The notes beneath the pieces were generated by a model. That model searched no databases. It saw only the letters and a list, made by a program, of their open reading frames with translations, and was not told where the DNA came from. A stretch of 64,000 nt of DNA from Streptomyces aurantiacus (GTDB taxonomy: Bacteria; Actinomycetota; Actinomycetes; Streptomycetales; Streptomycetaceae). The stretch lies in the NCBI RefSeq assembly GCF_027107535.1, contig NZ_CP114283.1, positions 6,262,001 to 6,326,000 of the forward strand. The letters run 5' to 3'. Below are positions 49,508-57,902 of the stretch, in pieces. Position 1 is the stretch's first letter. Each line of letters starts with the position of its first letter. A program made the position numbers and the translations under genes.

Positions 49508-50235
49508 GAAGGGGTACTGCCTTTCTGTCGGTTTTCCGCAACGGTCCGTGCGGCGTACAGATCCGCCGCACGGTGCAGCGCGCGGGTGCGCAGCTGCCGG
49601 TAGGTGGTCAGCTGGTCGTGCCGGTCGGTACGGACCCGGGCCATCAGGCCGGGTTCGAGCCGGGCACGCACCTCGTCGAGGCCGCTCTCCCGGGCGCAAC
49701 GAGCGGCTGCGCCCGGATCGGGCCGATCGGGTCTCGGTCCTTCGGCGGGTGCGGCGCAGCGGACCCAACGGGCGTGCGCCATGCGGTAGTCGGGGTCGTC
49801 CTTCAGGAGCCGGCGGGCCTCGGTGCGGAGGTTGTTCACGACGACCTGGGTACGGAACCAGCGCCGCTCGTCCCCGTACAGCTCACGATGGGCGGCGGCC
49901 AGGCAGCCGTCGGTGTGCGCCTTGACGGTGTAACCGGTGGGGAGGGTGACGGCCAGCTCAGGACGGCCTCTGCCGAAGAGGGCTCCCTGCAGGCGTCGGG
50001 CCCTGTCGCCCGTGCCCTCGTCCGCCCCTCTGCCCAAGGCCCCCTCCGGGGACAGTCCCCGCTCGGCCAGGCACCGTTCGACGAGGAACTGCTGGGCTGC
50101 CTTGATGAGGTCGTCCCGCTCCCGCTCGGTCCTCGGCAGGGCGGGCCGGTTGTCTCCTGCGTCCGTCGTGGTGGCGCATCCGCCCAGCGCCACCACGACG
50201 AGCACAGCGGCGCACAGGGCGCGGGGAAGTCGCAC
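49504..50235 (-). CDS. lipoprotein of unknown function
   Basis: A 243-residue protein with signal and lipobox LGGC (Cys about 20). The mature part is helical, charged and Arg-rich: DDLIKAAQQFLVERCLAERGLSP, WFRTQVVVNNLRTEARRLLKDDPDYRMAHARWVRCAAPA and LMARVRTDRHDQLTTYRQLRTRALHRAADLY. I recognise no family. GTG 50235 lies three bases after the first I36-like gene, and its stop overlaps the second I36-like gene. This places a membrane-tethered protein between two secreted Cys-rich proteins. Confidence 0.75.
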   Translation of the reverse strand: MRLPRALCAAVLVVVALGGCATTTDAGDNRPALPRTERERDDLIKAAQQFLVERCLAERGLSPEGALGRGADEGTGDRARRLQGALFGRGRPELAVTLPTGYTVKAHTDGCLAAAHRELYGDERRWFRTQVVVNNLRTEARRLLKDDPDYRMAHARWVRCAAPAEGPRPDRPDPGAAARCARESGLDEVRARLEPGLMARVRTDRHDQLTTYRQLRTRALHRAADLYAARTVAENRQKGSTPS

Positions 50236-50238
50236 GGC

Positions 50239-50601
50239 TCAGCCGACCTCGCAGCCCATCGTGGTGTCGGACACCCCGTCGAGTCTGGCTCCCCAGGCCC
50301 AGTTGTCGGCCAGGTCGTGGGCGCGGATCAAGCGGTGGTAGCAGGTGCCGCGGGCCCAGTCGATGGCGTACACGGCGGTGTCGGCGTCCGACCGGAACGA
50401 GGCTGCCTTGTCCCGCAGGGACTCCGGTACGTCCGTGTAGCCCGGTGGTGTGTAGCACCAGGACGTGCCGTGCTGCCCCGCCCCGGTCCAGAAGCACACG
50501 GAGCCCGCGGCGGGCGCGGCGGGCGCTGCCGTCGCGGGTGCGGCGCCGAGGACGGCGACGGCGGCGAGCGCGGCTGCGGGCAGGGCGAGGCGACGGAACA
50601 A
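50239..50601 (-). CDS. secreted I36/crystallin-like protein (first of operon)
   Basis: A 120-residue exported protein: signal peptide FRRLALPAAALAAVAVLGAAPATA, then GSVCFWTGAGQHGTSWCYTPPGYTDVPESLRDKAASFRSDA, a peptidase-inhibitor I36-like Cys/aromatic pattern. TTG 50601 is chosen because AGGAG lies five bases upstream; a longer frame has no site. It is the first of three coupled genes (gaps of 3 and -4 bases). Function unknown. Confidence 0.78.
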   Translation of the reverse strand: MFRRLALPAAALAAVAVLGAAPATAAPAAPAAGSVCFWTGAGQHGTSWCYTPPGYTDVPESLRDKAASFRSDADTAVYAIDWARGTCYHRLIRAHDLADNWAWGARLDGVSDTTMGCEVG

Positions 50602-51180
50602 GACGACTCCTGTCGTACGAGGGAGGGACAAGCCGTGGAGATCCGGGCCGGGCCGTGATCACCGGCGACCGGCAAGATCAAAATGCCCTCGTGGGAGTCG
50701 CCGCATGCGCCGCCGAGGTCGGCTTCCGGGGTCTGCCGATGCGCGCAGCCGCGCCGCCTGCGACGGCTCACCACGGCGCGAAAAGTGCAGGTCAACGCGC
50801 TCCCCCCGCGGTTCACCCGGACGCGCCGCCGCGGGGCGGAACTCTGCCGGCCCGGACGGGGCTGCGCGCGGCCGGTGCACGGGCGACGGCGAGATCGCCC
50901 ACGTCGGCCGCCGACGACTGGCGGTCGGGACGGTGGCCGGGGCAGGTGGCCGGGCTCTGCCATCGCCCTCGGCAGTCGGGCGCGGTGGCCGGCGCCGGGG
51001 CAGACGTCCGCCAGCAGGGCAGCAGGGCAGCAGGGCAGCAGGGCAGCAGGGCAGCAGGGCAGGGTCGCACGGGCCGCGGAGTGCGTGTTCGCGTCAGGCA
51101 GGGCCCCGAGCGGTCGCGAGAGCCGGGCCCGGGCGGGGTGCGATGCCCCTCTCCCGTCGCCCGGAAGGGCGGCGCAGGTG
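50602..51180. other. 579-base gap with low-complexity sequence
   Basis: Open frames here read as low-complexity Arg/Ala text without ribosome-binding sites, so no gene is called. The stretch contains the promoter of the I36 operon and an 8-base tandem repeat (51013-51060). Confidence 0.5.
51013..51060. repeat. tandem repeat AGCAGGGC x 6
   Basis: Six perfect head-to-tail copies of the 8-base unit. It is outside called genes and likely prone to slippage. Confidence 0.85.
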
Positions 51181-51417
51181 CTAGCGCCGGTGCCAGGTGA
51201 GCTTGTCGCCGCCGACCCAGCGCACCACTTCCGGGTCGTCGGCGTCGTGCACCGGGATGCCGTACGCCGCGGCGGCCATCAGGACGTCCGTGAAGCTCTT
51301 GGCCTCACCGATGACGGCACCGTCGATCTCCACGATGCGGAAGGGCGGATCGCCGGGCTGGACGCCCAGCACCGTGATCCGCGGGTGCGAGATGTGGGGG
51401 CTTGAGATTTCAGTCAT
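51181..51417 (-). CDS. small hypothetical protein
   Basis: A 78-residue protein: ITVLGVQPGDPPFRIVEIDGAVIGEAKSFTDVLMAAAAYGIPVHDADDPEVVRWVGGDKLTWHRR. It looks like a compact alpha/beta protein with a Trp/His C-terminus; similar small proteins are common in Streptomyces. No function known. The ATG at 51417 has a modest GGTGGGA upstream. Confidence 0.72.
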   Translation of the reverse strand: MTEISSPHISHPRITVLGVQPGDPPFRIVEIDGAVIGEAKSFTDVLMAAAAYGIPVHDADDPEVVRWVGGDKLTWHRR

Positions 51418-51596
51418 GATCCCACCGGTTCCACACGCGTGCCGCCGATAAGCCTGCTCGGGCGGCGCTGTCGGTAGTAGTGGCATTCGGCGGCGCCGGC
51501 GCGGCGGCGTCCGTACGAGGTTCGCAGTTCATGGTGGCACACGGTGCCTCCGTCGGCCGCCGTGCGGACCCGGGCGGGCTGCGCCACGCTGGGGCC

Positions 51597-52634
51597 ATGG
51601 ACCCGGCCGAGGCGCTGGACCGTATCGCCTTCCTGCTGGAACGGTCTCTGGCCCCCACCTATCGCGTACGGGCGTTCCGCACGGCGGCGGGCGTCGTCTC
51701 GGGGCTGCCCGCCGACGAGGTGGCCCGGAGGGCGACCGAAGGGTCGCTGGAGTCGCTGAAGGGCATCGGGCCGAAGACCGCCCAGGTGGTGCGCGAGGTG
51801 CTGGCCGGGCAGGTCCCGGGCTATCTGGAGAAGCTGGAAGGGGAGGCCGAGGAGCCCCTCGTCCGGGGCGGCGAGGAGCTGGCGGGGCGGTTGCGCGGCG
51901 ACTGCCATCTGCATTCGGACTGGTCGGACGGCGGCAGCCCCATCGAGGAGATGGGCCGTACCGCGGCACGGCTCGGGCACGAGTGGGCGGTCCTCACGGA
52001 CCACTCGCCACGCCTCACGGTGGCCCGCGGTCTGTCGCCCGAGCGGCTGCGCGAGCAGCTGGACGTGGTCGCGGAACTGAACGAGCGCTGGGCGCCCTTC
52101 CGACTGCTCACCGGCATCGAGTGCGACATCCTCGACGACGGTTCCCTGGACCAGGAGCCGGAACTGCTGGACCGGCTCGATGTCGTCGTCGTGTCGGTGC
52201 ACTCCAAACTGCGGATGGGCGCGCCCGCGATGACGCGGCGGATGGTCGCCGCCGTCCGGGATCCGCGGTCGGACGTGCTGGGGCACTGCACGGGGCGGCT
52301 GGTCACGGGGCGTGGGCGGCCGGAGTCGGAGTTCGACGCGGACGAGGTGTTCGCGGCCTGTGCCGAAACGGGCACGGCGGTCGAGATCAACAGCCGGCCC
52401 GAGCGGCTGGATCCACCGCGGCGCCTGCTCCGCCGGGCCGTCGCGGCGGGCACGCTGTTCTCCGTGGACACCGACGCGCACGCGCCAGGCCAGCTCGGCT
52501 GGCAGGTGTACGGATGTGCGCGGGCCGAGGAGTGCGGGGTGCCCCCGGAGCGCGTGGTCACCACCTGGTCGGCGCCGGAGCTGCTGGCCTGGGCGCGGGA
52601 TCGGGTGACTCCGTCGGGCGTGCGGGCGCCCTGA
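51597..52634 (+). CDS. PHP-domain phosphoesterase with N-terminal helix-hairpin-helix
   Basis: A 345-residue protein resembling the C-terminal part of bacterial DNA polymerase X. Residues 1-90 are a polymerase-X-like HhH region (AFLLERSLAPTYRVRAFRTAAGVV, LKGIGPKTAQVVREVL). From about 100 a PHP metal-dependent phosphoesterase follows: GDCHLHSDWSDGGSP, AVLTDHSPRL, TGIECDIL, VVSVHSKL, LGHCTGRL and DTDAH, all metal ligands present. No nucleotidyltransferase domain remains. It could trim 3' DNA ends or act on small phosphates. ATG 51597 lacks a strong ribosome-binding site. Confidence 0.87.
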   Translation: MDPAEALDRIAFLLERSLAPTYRVRAFRTAAGVVSGLPADEVARRATEGSLESLKGIGPKTAQVVREVLAGQVPGYLEKLEGEAEEPLVRGGEELAGRLRGDCHLHSDWSDGGSPIEEMGRTAARLGHEWAVLTDHSPRLTVARGLSPERLREQLDVVAELNERWAPFRLLTGIECDILDDGSLDQEPELLDRLDVVVVSVHSKLRMGAPAMTRRMVAAVRDPRSDVLGHCTGRLVTGRGRPESEFDADEVFAACAETGTAVEINSRPERLDPPRRLLRRAVAAGTLFSVDTDAHAPGQLGWQVYGCARAEECGVPPERVVTTWSAPELLAWARDRVTPSGVRAP

Positions 52635-52686
52635 GGAGGTACTCGGAGATCTTGGACCATTCGGTACTGCGGCGAAGGGACGACGT

Positions 52687-53352
52687 ATGGAGCGGGCGGC
52701 CGTGTTCGATGTGGACGGCACTCTCGTCGACACCAACCATCTGCATGTGACGGCCTGGTGGGAGGCGTTCCGGCAGGCCGGGCACGACGTGCCGATGCAT
52801 GCCGTCCACCGGGCGGTGGGCCTCGGCTCCGACGACCTGGTCGCGCATCTGCTGGGCGAAGGGCGGGACACCGGGGAGGACGACTCGATCAGTGCCGCGC
52901 ACACGACCCTGTACGGCACGTACTTCGAGCGGCTGCCTGCCCTGCCGGGGGCCGCGGATCTGCTGCGGCGTCTCGACCGCGACGGCTGGGCGGTCGTACT
53001 GGCCACGTCCGCCGGCGGGGCGGAGCTCGACGCGCTCCGGCGGGCCATCGGCGCGGACGACGTCATCAGGGCGACGGCGAGCGCGGACGACGTGGACCAC
53101 GGGAAGCCCGCGCCCGATCCGGTGGAGCACGCCCTGGAACTCGTCGGGGCCTCGGCCGAGCGCTCGGTCTTCGTCGGCGACACGGTCTGGGACATGCGTG
53201 CGGGCACGCGGGCGGGTGTCCTCTGCGTGGGACTGCTGTGCGGCGGCATTCCGCGCGCCGACCTGGAGGAGGCCGGGGCGAGCGCCGTCTACCGGGACCC
53301 GGCCCATCTCCTCGCCTCGCTGTCGGGAAGCCCTCTGGCACCGGGCGGCTGA
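52687..53352 (+). CDS. HAD-superfamily hydrolase (subfamily IA)
   Basis: A 221-residue phosphatase-like protein: motif I VFDVDGTLVDTNHLH, motif II VLATSAGG, motif III Lys in DVDHGKPAPDPVEHAL and motif IV VFVGDTVWDMRAGTRAG. This pattern is near the phosphoglycolate phosphatase/beta-phosphoglucomutase group. ATG 52687 has GAAGGGAC upstream. It lies 52 bases after the PHP gene and may share its transcript. Confidence 0.88.
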   Translation: MERAAVFDVDGTLVDTNHLHVTAWWEAFRQAGHDVPMHAVHRAVGLGSDDLVAHLLGEGRDTGEDDSISAAHTTLYGTYFERLPALPGAADLLRRLDRDGWAVVLATSAGGAELDALRRAIGADDVIRATASADDVDHGKPAPDPVEHALELVGASAERSVFVGDTVWDMRAGTRAGVLCVGLLCGGIPRADLEEAGASAVYRDPAHLLASLSGSPLAPGG

Positions 53353-53394
53353 CCGCCGTGGGGCCCGTGTCCGGCGCGGCCTGTCGCGACGGAC

Positions 53395-53410
53395 CGTGAC
53401 ACAGATCACG
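53395..53410. promoter_or_regulatory. Crp-like site
   Basis: CGTGA-CACAGA-TCACG has perfect five-base arms and a six-base spacer, as in Crp-family sites (TGTGA-N6-TCACA; Streptomyces GTG-N8-CAC core). It lies upstream of the structured RNA region. Confidence 0.45.
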
Positions 53411-53459
53411 AGTGACACCAGTCCGACCTGGGAACACGCACCAGTAGTTTCCCGTTAAA

Positions 53460-53625
53460 TCAGCTGTGGGTGCGGATGGGACAGTGTCCCCGGGCCTCAC
53501 TCTCCGCCCACAGGGACGATCGTTCGGCTGAAGCCCTGTGGAGCACCCCGCCGAGAGGCGACCGCCATCCGTGGCCACCCACAGACGGCCCCGACCGTGA
53601 TTCCCCCGTCCGGTCGGGGCCTTTT
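53460..53625 (+). ncRNA. candidate structured RNA (attenuator or small RNA)
   Basis: CTGTGGGTGCGGA (53464-53476) can pair with TCCGCCCACAG (53503-53513). CCACAGGG (53508-53515) can instead pair perfectly with CCCTGTGG (53534-53541), and CCCACAG at 53578-53584 offers a third partner. These exclusive stems are followed by a perfect 10-base terminator stem and TTTT. This looks like a riboswitch-like or small RNA region, but I cannot assign a family. A Crp-like site lies 50 bases upstream. Confidence 0.4.
53587..53625 (+). terminator. intrinsic terminator with T-tract
   Basis: GGCCCCGACC (53587-53596), a 15-base loop, GGTCGGGGCC (53612-53621) and TTTT (53622-53625). It is the only hairpin in the window I found with a T-tract. 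Confidence 0.75.
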
Positions 53626-53700
53626 CCATGCCCCCGTGGAGCCCGGACCGCCGGCCCCGCACGCCACGTCCGGCGGTCGGCCCGTTCGGCTCCCGCCCGC

Positions 53701-53731
53701 TTGACTTCGAGCGCACTCCAGTTCGTAGCGT
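53701..53731 (+). promoter_or_regulatory. promoter of the SDR gene (possibly leaderless)
   Basis: TTGACT (53701-53706), a 19-base spacer and TAGCGT (53726-53731) end only seven bases before the ATG at 53739. Transcription would therefore begin at or near the start codon, giving a leaderless mRNA. Confidence 0.5.
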
Positions 53732-53738
53732 CGGCGGT

Positions 53739-54698
53739 ATGAACACTGCACAGCACAAAATCGGTTCGGGCTTCGGCCACCGGAGCACCGCGGACGACGT
53801 ACTCGCGGGCCTGGACCTCACGGGACAGCTGGCGGTCGTCACCGGCGGCTACTCGGGGCTCGGCCTGGAGACGACGCGCGCCCTCAGCAGGGCCGGCGCG
53901 CGGGTCGTCGTTCCGGCGCGGCGCCGCGCGGTCGCCGACGAGGCGGTCGCGGGCATCGACGGCGTCGAGGTGGACGAGCTCGACCTCGGCGACCTGGAGA
54001 GCGTCCGGGCGTTCGCGGACCGGTTCCTGGCCTCGGGCCGCACCATCGACGTCCTCATCGGCAACGCCGGGATCATGGCCTGCCCCGAGACCCGTGTCGG
54101 GCCCGGCTGGGAGGCCCAGTTCGCAACCAACCACCTGGGTCACTTCGCGCTGGTCAACCGGCTCTGGCCGGCGATCGCCCCCGGCGGCGCCCGGGTCGTG
54201 TCCGTCTCCTCGGGGGGCCACCACCTGTCCGACATCCGCTGGGACGACCCGCACTGGCGCCGGGGCTACGACAAGTGGGAGGCGTACGGACAGGCGAAGA
54301 CGGCCAACGTCCTGTTCGCCGTGCAGCTCGACGCACTCGGCAGGGACTCCGGGGTACGGGCCTTCTCGTTGCACCCGGGTGGCATCCTCACCCCGCTCCA
54401 GCGGCACCTCGCCAAGGAGGAGATGGTCGAGCGCGGCTGGATCGACGAGAACGGCGTCGTGCTCGTCCCCGACGCCTTCAAGAGCCCCGAGCAGGGGGCG
54501 GCCACCCAAGTGTGGGCGGCGACCTCTCCGCAGCTGACCGGCATGGGCGGCGTCTACTGCGAGGACTGCGACATCGCCGAACCCGCCCCGGCCGACGGCG
54601 AGCGCGTCGGTGTCCGCGACTACGCGATCGACCCGGCGTCCGCGGCCCGCCTGTGGGCCCTGTCGGCGGAACTCACCGGCGTCGACGCCTTCGCCTGA
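53739..54698 (+). CDS. short-chain dehydrogenase/reductase
   Basis: A 319-residue SDR-family oxidoreductase of the retinol-dehydrogenase/WW-oxidoreductase-like group. The cofactor motif is VVTGGYSGLGLETTRAL, with an Arg-rich stretch following (VPARRRA) that suggests NADP. IGNAGIMACP, the catalytic Ser in VSVSSGGHH and the YxxxK in YGQAKTANVLF are intact. It would reduce or oxidise a hydrophobic carbonyl or alcohol. No ribosome-binding site is seen before ATG 53739 and a promoter is close, so translation may be leaderless. Confidence 0.88.
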   Translation: MNTAQHKIGSGFGHRSTADDVLAGLDLTGQLAVVTGGYSGLGLETTRALSRAGARVVVPARRRAVADEAVAGIDGVEVDELDLGDLESVRAFADRFLASGRTIDVLIGNAGIMACPETRVGPGWEAQFATNHLGHFALVNRLWPAIAPGGARVVSVSSGGHHLSDIRWDDPHWRRGYDKWEAYGQAKTANVLFAVQLDALGRDSGVRAFSLHPGGILTPLQRHLAKEEMVERGWIDENGVVLVPDAFKSPEQGAATQVWAATSPQLTGMGGVYCEDCDIAEPAPADGERVGVRDYAIDPASAARLWALSAELTGVDAFA

Positions 54699-54767
54699 GC
54701 CGCCTCCCCGAGGGGGCGCGCACCACGGCGTGACCAGCCACGGGCCGGCTCGGGCCGGGCTGACGGC

Positions 54768-55034
54768 TCAGGCGGGAGACTCCTGCGGCTCGGGGTCCTC
54801 GGGGTGAACGGTGCTCGAGTCCGCGTCGGGCTGCCGGCCCGTACCCGCCTCGTCGGTCTCGGGGACTTCGGTGTCCGTCTTCGCCTTCGGCCCGTCCTCA
54901 CCGGAGTCCTTGTCCTGCTCCGGGTCGGCGGGGGTGACGTCCCAGCGGTCCCCGCCTTCCTGGGCCTGCTGGTCCGGCAGGTCCCGGGGCACGGGGCCGT
55001 CCTCCTCGGGCGTCCTGGTTCCGTAGTCACTCAT
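54768..55034 (-). CDS. small acidic, disordered protein
   Basis: An 88-residue protein composed mainly of Asp, Glu, Pro, Gly, Lys and Thr (for example PADPEQDKDSGEDGPKAK), with almost no hydrophobic core, so probably intrinsically disordered. The ATG at 55034 has a strong GAGGAGGGG upstream, and codon use is typical of the genome, which supports a real gene. Function unknown. Confidence 0.7.
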   Translation of the reverse strand: MSDYGTRTPEEDGPVPRDLPDQQAQEGGDRWDVTPADPEQDKDSGEDGPKAKTDTEVPETDEAGTGRQPDADSSTVHPEDPEPQESPA

Positions 55035-55118
55035 GGCGCTCCCCTCCTCGTGCGGCGAAAACCGCTTGTCGGCCAGGGTGCGGGTACCTGCCGACAGGCC
55101 CCGCCAAACCCCCGGGCG

Positions 55119-56411
55119 TCAGTGGGGAGCGCGTTCCTCGATGGCCGCGCGCCACGCGGGAGGGGGTGTGTCCCCCGGTCCCGTGCCCGCTCGTCGTCCG
55201 CCGTGCGCGAAGAAGTCGGCCAGCGGAAGGATCGCCGCGCCGACCGTGACCGCGTCCGGGCCGAGGGCACCGAGCTCGATGGTGACCTTCTCGGCCGGGT
55301 GGCGCAGAGCGTACGAGACGGCGTGGGCCCGTACCGCGGGCAGGAAGCGGGAGCCCAGCTGGAGGCCGGCCCAGCCGCCGATGAGGATGCGTTCCGGCTG
55401 GAAGAGGTTGATCAGGTCGGAGAGACCCGCGCCCAGGTACTCGGCCGTCTCCTCCAGCACGGCCAGCGCCACCGGGTCGGCCGGTGTGCCCTCGGCCGGG
55501 TAGGCGGCGGCGAGCATGGCGGTCAGCGCGGTCTCCTCGTCGACACCCCGCGGCGGTCGCCCTCCCGCCTCCTCCCAGCGCTCCAGCAGGGCCTCCGCCC
55601 CGGCGTACGCCTCCAGACAGCCGAGCGCCCCGCAGCGGCAGCGGCGCCCCCTGACCCGTACCGTGAGGTGTCCCCATTCCACGGCCCGGCCCTGTTCCAC
55701 GTCGTCCGAGACGAGGCTGGCACCGACGCCGGAGCCGAAGAGGACCACGACGGCGTTGTGCGCGCCGCGTCCGGCACCGAACCACATCTCGGCCTGGCCG
55801 AGGGTCTTGGCTCCGTTGTCGGTGAAGTACGGGACGGAGTCCGGTAGCCCGCACGCGGCACGGAGGCGGGACTCCAGCGGCACGGACGGCCAGCCGATGG
55901 TCTGGCCGTGCACCACGGCGCCCTCGGCCGCGGTGCGCTCCACGATGCCGGGGACGCCGATGCCGACACCCAGCAGGCGCTCGGGGGCGACTTTGGCGGC
56001 GGCGAGGACCTCCGCGACGCCGTCCCGGATGTGGCCGACGATGACGTCCACGTCGTAGCCCTGGTGTTCCAACGGCCTTTCCGTGCGGGCGAGTTCGGTC
56101 AGGGTGAGGTCGAAGAGCTCGACCCGGACACGGGTCTCGCCGACGTCGACGCCGATCATGTGGCCGCTGGCCGGGGCGACCCGGAGCAGGGTGCGGGGCC
56201 GGCCGCCGTCGGAGTCGACACTGCCCGCCTCCTCCACCAGACCGTCGGCGACGAGCTCGGCGACGACGTTGCTGATCGAGCCGGAACTCAGCCCGGTGGC
56301 CGGCCCCAGCTCGAAGCGGCTCATCGGTCCGTCGAAGTAGAGCCGTCTCAGCACGGCCGTGCGATTGCCCCTTCGCAGGTCACGCACCGTGCGCCCGTTC
56401 CGCCCCGCCAT
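55119..56411 (-). CDS. ROK-family repressor (sugar-responsive)
   Basis: A 430-residue ROK regulator. The winged helix is at residues 10-75 (LRRGNRTAVLRRLYFDGPMSRFELGPATGLSSGSISNVVAELVADGLV). The kinase-like part has IGVDVGETRVRVELFD, the ROK signature with zinc-binding Cys CRCGALGCLEAYAGAEALLE, and VFGSGVGAS. The zinc motif suggests a regulator rather than a kinase. Divergent from the sugar ABC importer/glucosidase operon, it probably represses that operon and itself until a sugar binds. ATG 56411 follows GGGAAGGAACC. Confidence 0.9.
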   Translation of the reverse strand: MAGRNGRTVRDLRRGNRTAVLRRLYFDGPMSRFELGPATGLSSGSISNVVAELVADGLVEEAGSVDSDGGRPRTLLRVAPASGHMIGVDVGETRVRVELFDLTLTELARTERPLEHQGYDVDVIVGHIRDGVAEVLAAAKVAPERLLGVGIGVPGIVERTAAEGAVVHGQTIGWPSVPLESRLRAACGLPDSVPYFTDNGAKTLGQAEMWFGAGRGAHNAVVVLFGSGVGASLVSDDVEQGRAVEWGHLTVRVRGRRCRCGALGCLEAYAGAEALLERWEEAGGRPPRGVDEETALTAMLAAAYPAEGTPADPVALAVLEETAEYLGAGLSDLINLFQPERILIGGWAGLQLGSRFLPAVRAHAVSYALRHPAEKVTIELGALGPDAVTVGAAILPLADFFAHGGRRAGTGPGDTPPPAWRAAIEERAPH

Positions 56412-56463
56412 GTGGTTCCTTCCCGCCGGACCCCCGACCTGCAAGATACAGCTGTGCGATCCC

Positions 56464-56515
56464 TTGACGCGACTTCCTTCCGGGTCTTAACTCACGTCCT
56501 AAATTAAGCCGTGAG
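56464..56515. promoter_or_regulatory. promoter and ROK operator region
   Basis: TTGACG (56464-56469) with TTAACT about 17 bases on, followed by CTTAA (56486-56490) and TTAAG (56504-56508). CTCACG and CGTGAG form a six-base inverted repeat at 56491-56515. The A/T-rich repeats lie between the divergent ROK and ABC genes. Confidence 0.45.
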
Positions 56516-56578
56516 GGCGTTCGGGAAGTGAACGTTCGGCGCCCTCCTGCTCTCCCTCCGGAAGGGACGCCTGACGTC

Positions 56579-57895
56579 ATGCGCAGAACCCGAGCCACCG
56601 CCGCGAGCGCGGTCACCGTCTCACTGCTGGCCGCCGTGACCGCCTGCGGCGGTGGCTCGTCGACGGACGGCGGGTCCAACGACTCGCCGAAGACGCTCAC
56701 CTACTGGGCCTCCAACCAGGGCCCGAGCATCGAGGCCGACAAGAAGATCCTCACGCCCGAGCTCAAGAAGTTCGAGCAACAGACCGGCATCAAGGTGAAG
56801 TTGGAGGTCATCCCCTGGTCCGATCTCCTCAACCGCATTCTCGCCGCGACCACGTCGGGCCAGGGCCCCGACGTCCTCAACATCGGCAACACCTGGTCCG
56901 CCTCCCTCCAGGCGACGGGGGCCCTGCTGCCGTGGGACGACAAGAACTTCGACCGGATCGGCGGCCGCGACCGGTTCGTCGAGTCGGCGCTCGGTTCCGC
57001 GGGGGCGACCGGCTCGGACCCCGCGGCCGTTCCGCTCTACTCGATGGCGTACGCCCTCTACTACAACAAGAAGATGTTCGAGGACGCGGGAGTTTCCGGA
57101 CCGCCCGCGACCTGGGACGAACTGGTCGCCGACGGGAAGAAGATCTCCAGGGACGGCAAGTGGGCGCTGGGCGCCGAGGGGGCGAACCCGTCGGAGAACA
57201 TCCACCACGTCTTCGTCCTCGGCAAGCAGCACGGCGCCGACTTCTTCGACGCCGACGGCAAGCCCGACTTCACCTCCGACGGTGCCGTGGCGGCGGTCAA
57301 GCAGTACGTCGACCTGATGGGCCGGGACAAGGTCGTCGCACCCGGCAACGCCGAGTACGCGCAGAACCAGTCCCTCAAGGACTTCGCCAAGGACAAGACG
57401 GCGATGGTGCTGTGGCAGACGGCCGCGGCCACGCTCAAGGCCCACGGGATGAGCGACGACGAGTGGGGGGTCGCACCGGTGCCGGTCCAGTCGGGCGCTC
57501 CGGGCGACGGCACGGCCGTCAACTCGATGGTGGCGGGCATCAACATGGCCGTCTTCAAGAACACCGACAACACCGACGGCGCCCTGAAGTTCGTGAAGTT
57601 CATGACGAGCGACGCCGAGCAGAAGACGCTCAACAGGACGTACGGGTCCATCCCTCCGGTCAAGGCCGCCCAGGAGGACCCCGCGTTCAACACCCCCGCC
57701 CTGAAGGTGATCCGGGACACCCTCGCCGAGAGTGCCGCCCCCCTGCCCCAGGTGCCGAACGAGTCCCAGTTCGAGACGGCGGTCGGCACGGCCGTGAAGG
57801 AGCTCTTCGCGGACGCGGCGGCCGGGCGCCCGGTGACGACCGCCTCGGTGAAGGAGAAGCTCTCCGAGGCCCAGCAGCAGATGCCGAAGAAGTGA
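56579..57895 (+). CDS. sugar ABC transporter substrate-binding lipoprotein
   Basis: A 438-residue family 1 binding protein. The signal peptide ends in the lipobox VTAC (Cys about residue 22). The mature protein begins with a Gly/Ser linker and KTLTYWASNQGPSIEADKKILTPELKKFEQQTGIKVKLEVIPWSDLLNRI, then GPDVLNIGNTW, typical of oligosaccharide-binding proteins. It delivers a beta-glucoside or related sugar to the two permeases. ATG 56579 has GGAAGGGA about 11 bases upstream. The neighbouring GH1 glucosidase suggests a disaccharide substrate. Confidence 0.92.
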   Translation: MRRTRATAASAVTVSLLAAVTACGGGSSTDGGSNDSPKTLTYWASNQGPSIEADKKILTPELKKFEQQTGIKVKLEVIPWSDLLNRILAATTSGQGPDVLNIGNTWSASLQATGALLPWDDKNFDRIGGRDRFVESALGSAGATGSDPAAVPLYSMAYALYYNKKMFEDAGVSGPPATWDELVADGKKISRDGKWALGAEGANPSENIHHVFVLGKQHGADFFDADGKPDFTSDGAVAAVKQYVDLMGRDKVVAPGNAEYAQNQSLKDFAKDKTAMVLWQTAAATLKAHGMSDDEWGVAPVPVQSGAPGDGTAVNSMVAGINMAVFKNTDNTDGALKFVKFMTSDAEQKTLNRTYGSIPPVKAAQEDPAFNTPALKVIRDTLAESAAPLPQVPNESQFETAVGTAVKELFADAAAGRPVTTASVKEKLSEAQQQMPKK

Positions 57896-57902
57896 GCGCT
57901 CC

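Noticed and set aside
51013..51060. Tandem repeat considered as a CRISPR array
   Set aside because: The unit is 8 bases without spacers, unlike CRISPR repeats.
50659..51200. Open frames in the gap after the I36 operon
   Set aside because: Low complexity, include the 8-base tandem repeat, and have no convincing start or family.
53460..53625. Structured RNA considered as a 6C small RNA
   Set aside because: The hairpin loops have only four or five C and the flanking genes do not match the usual location.
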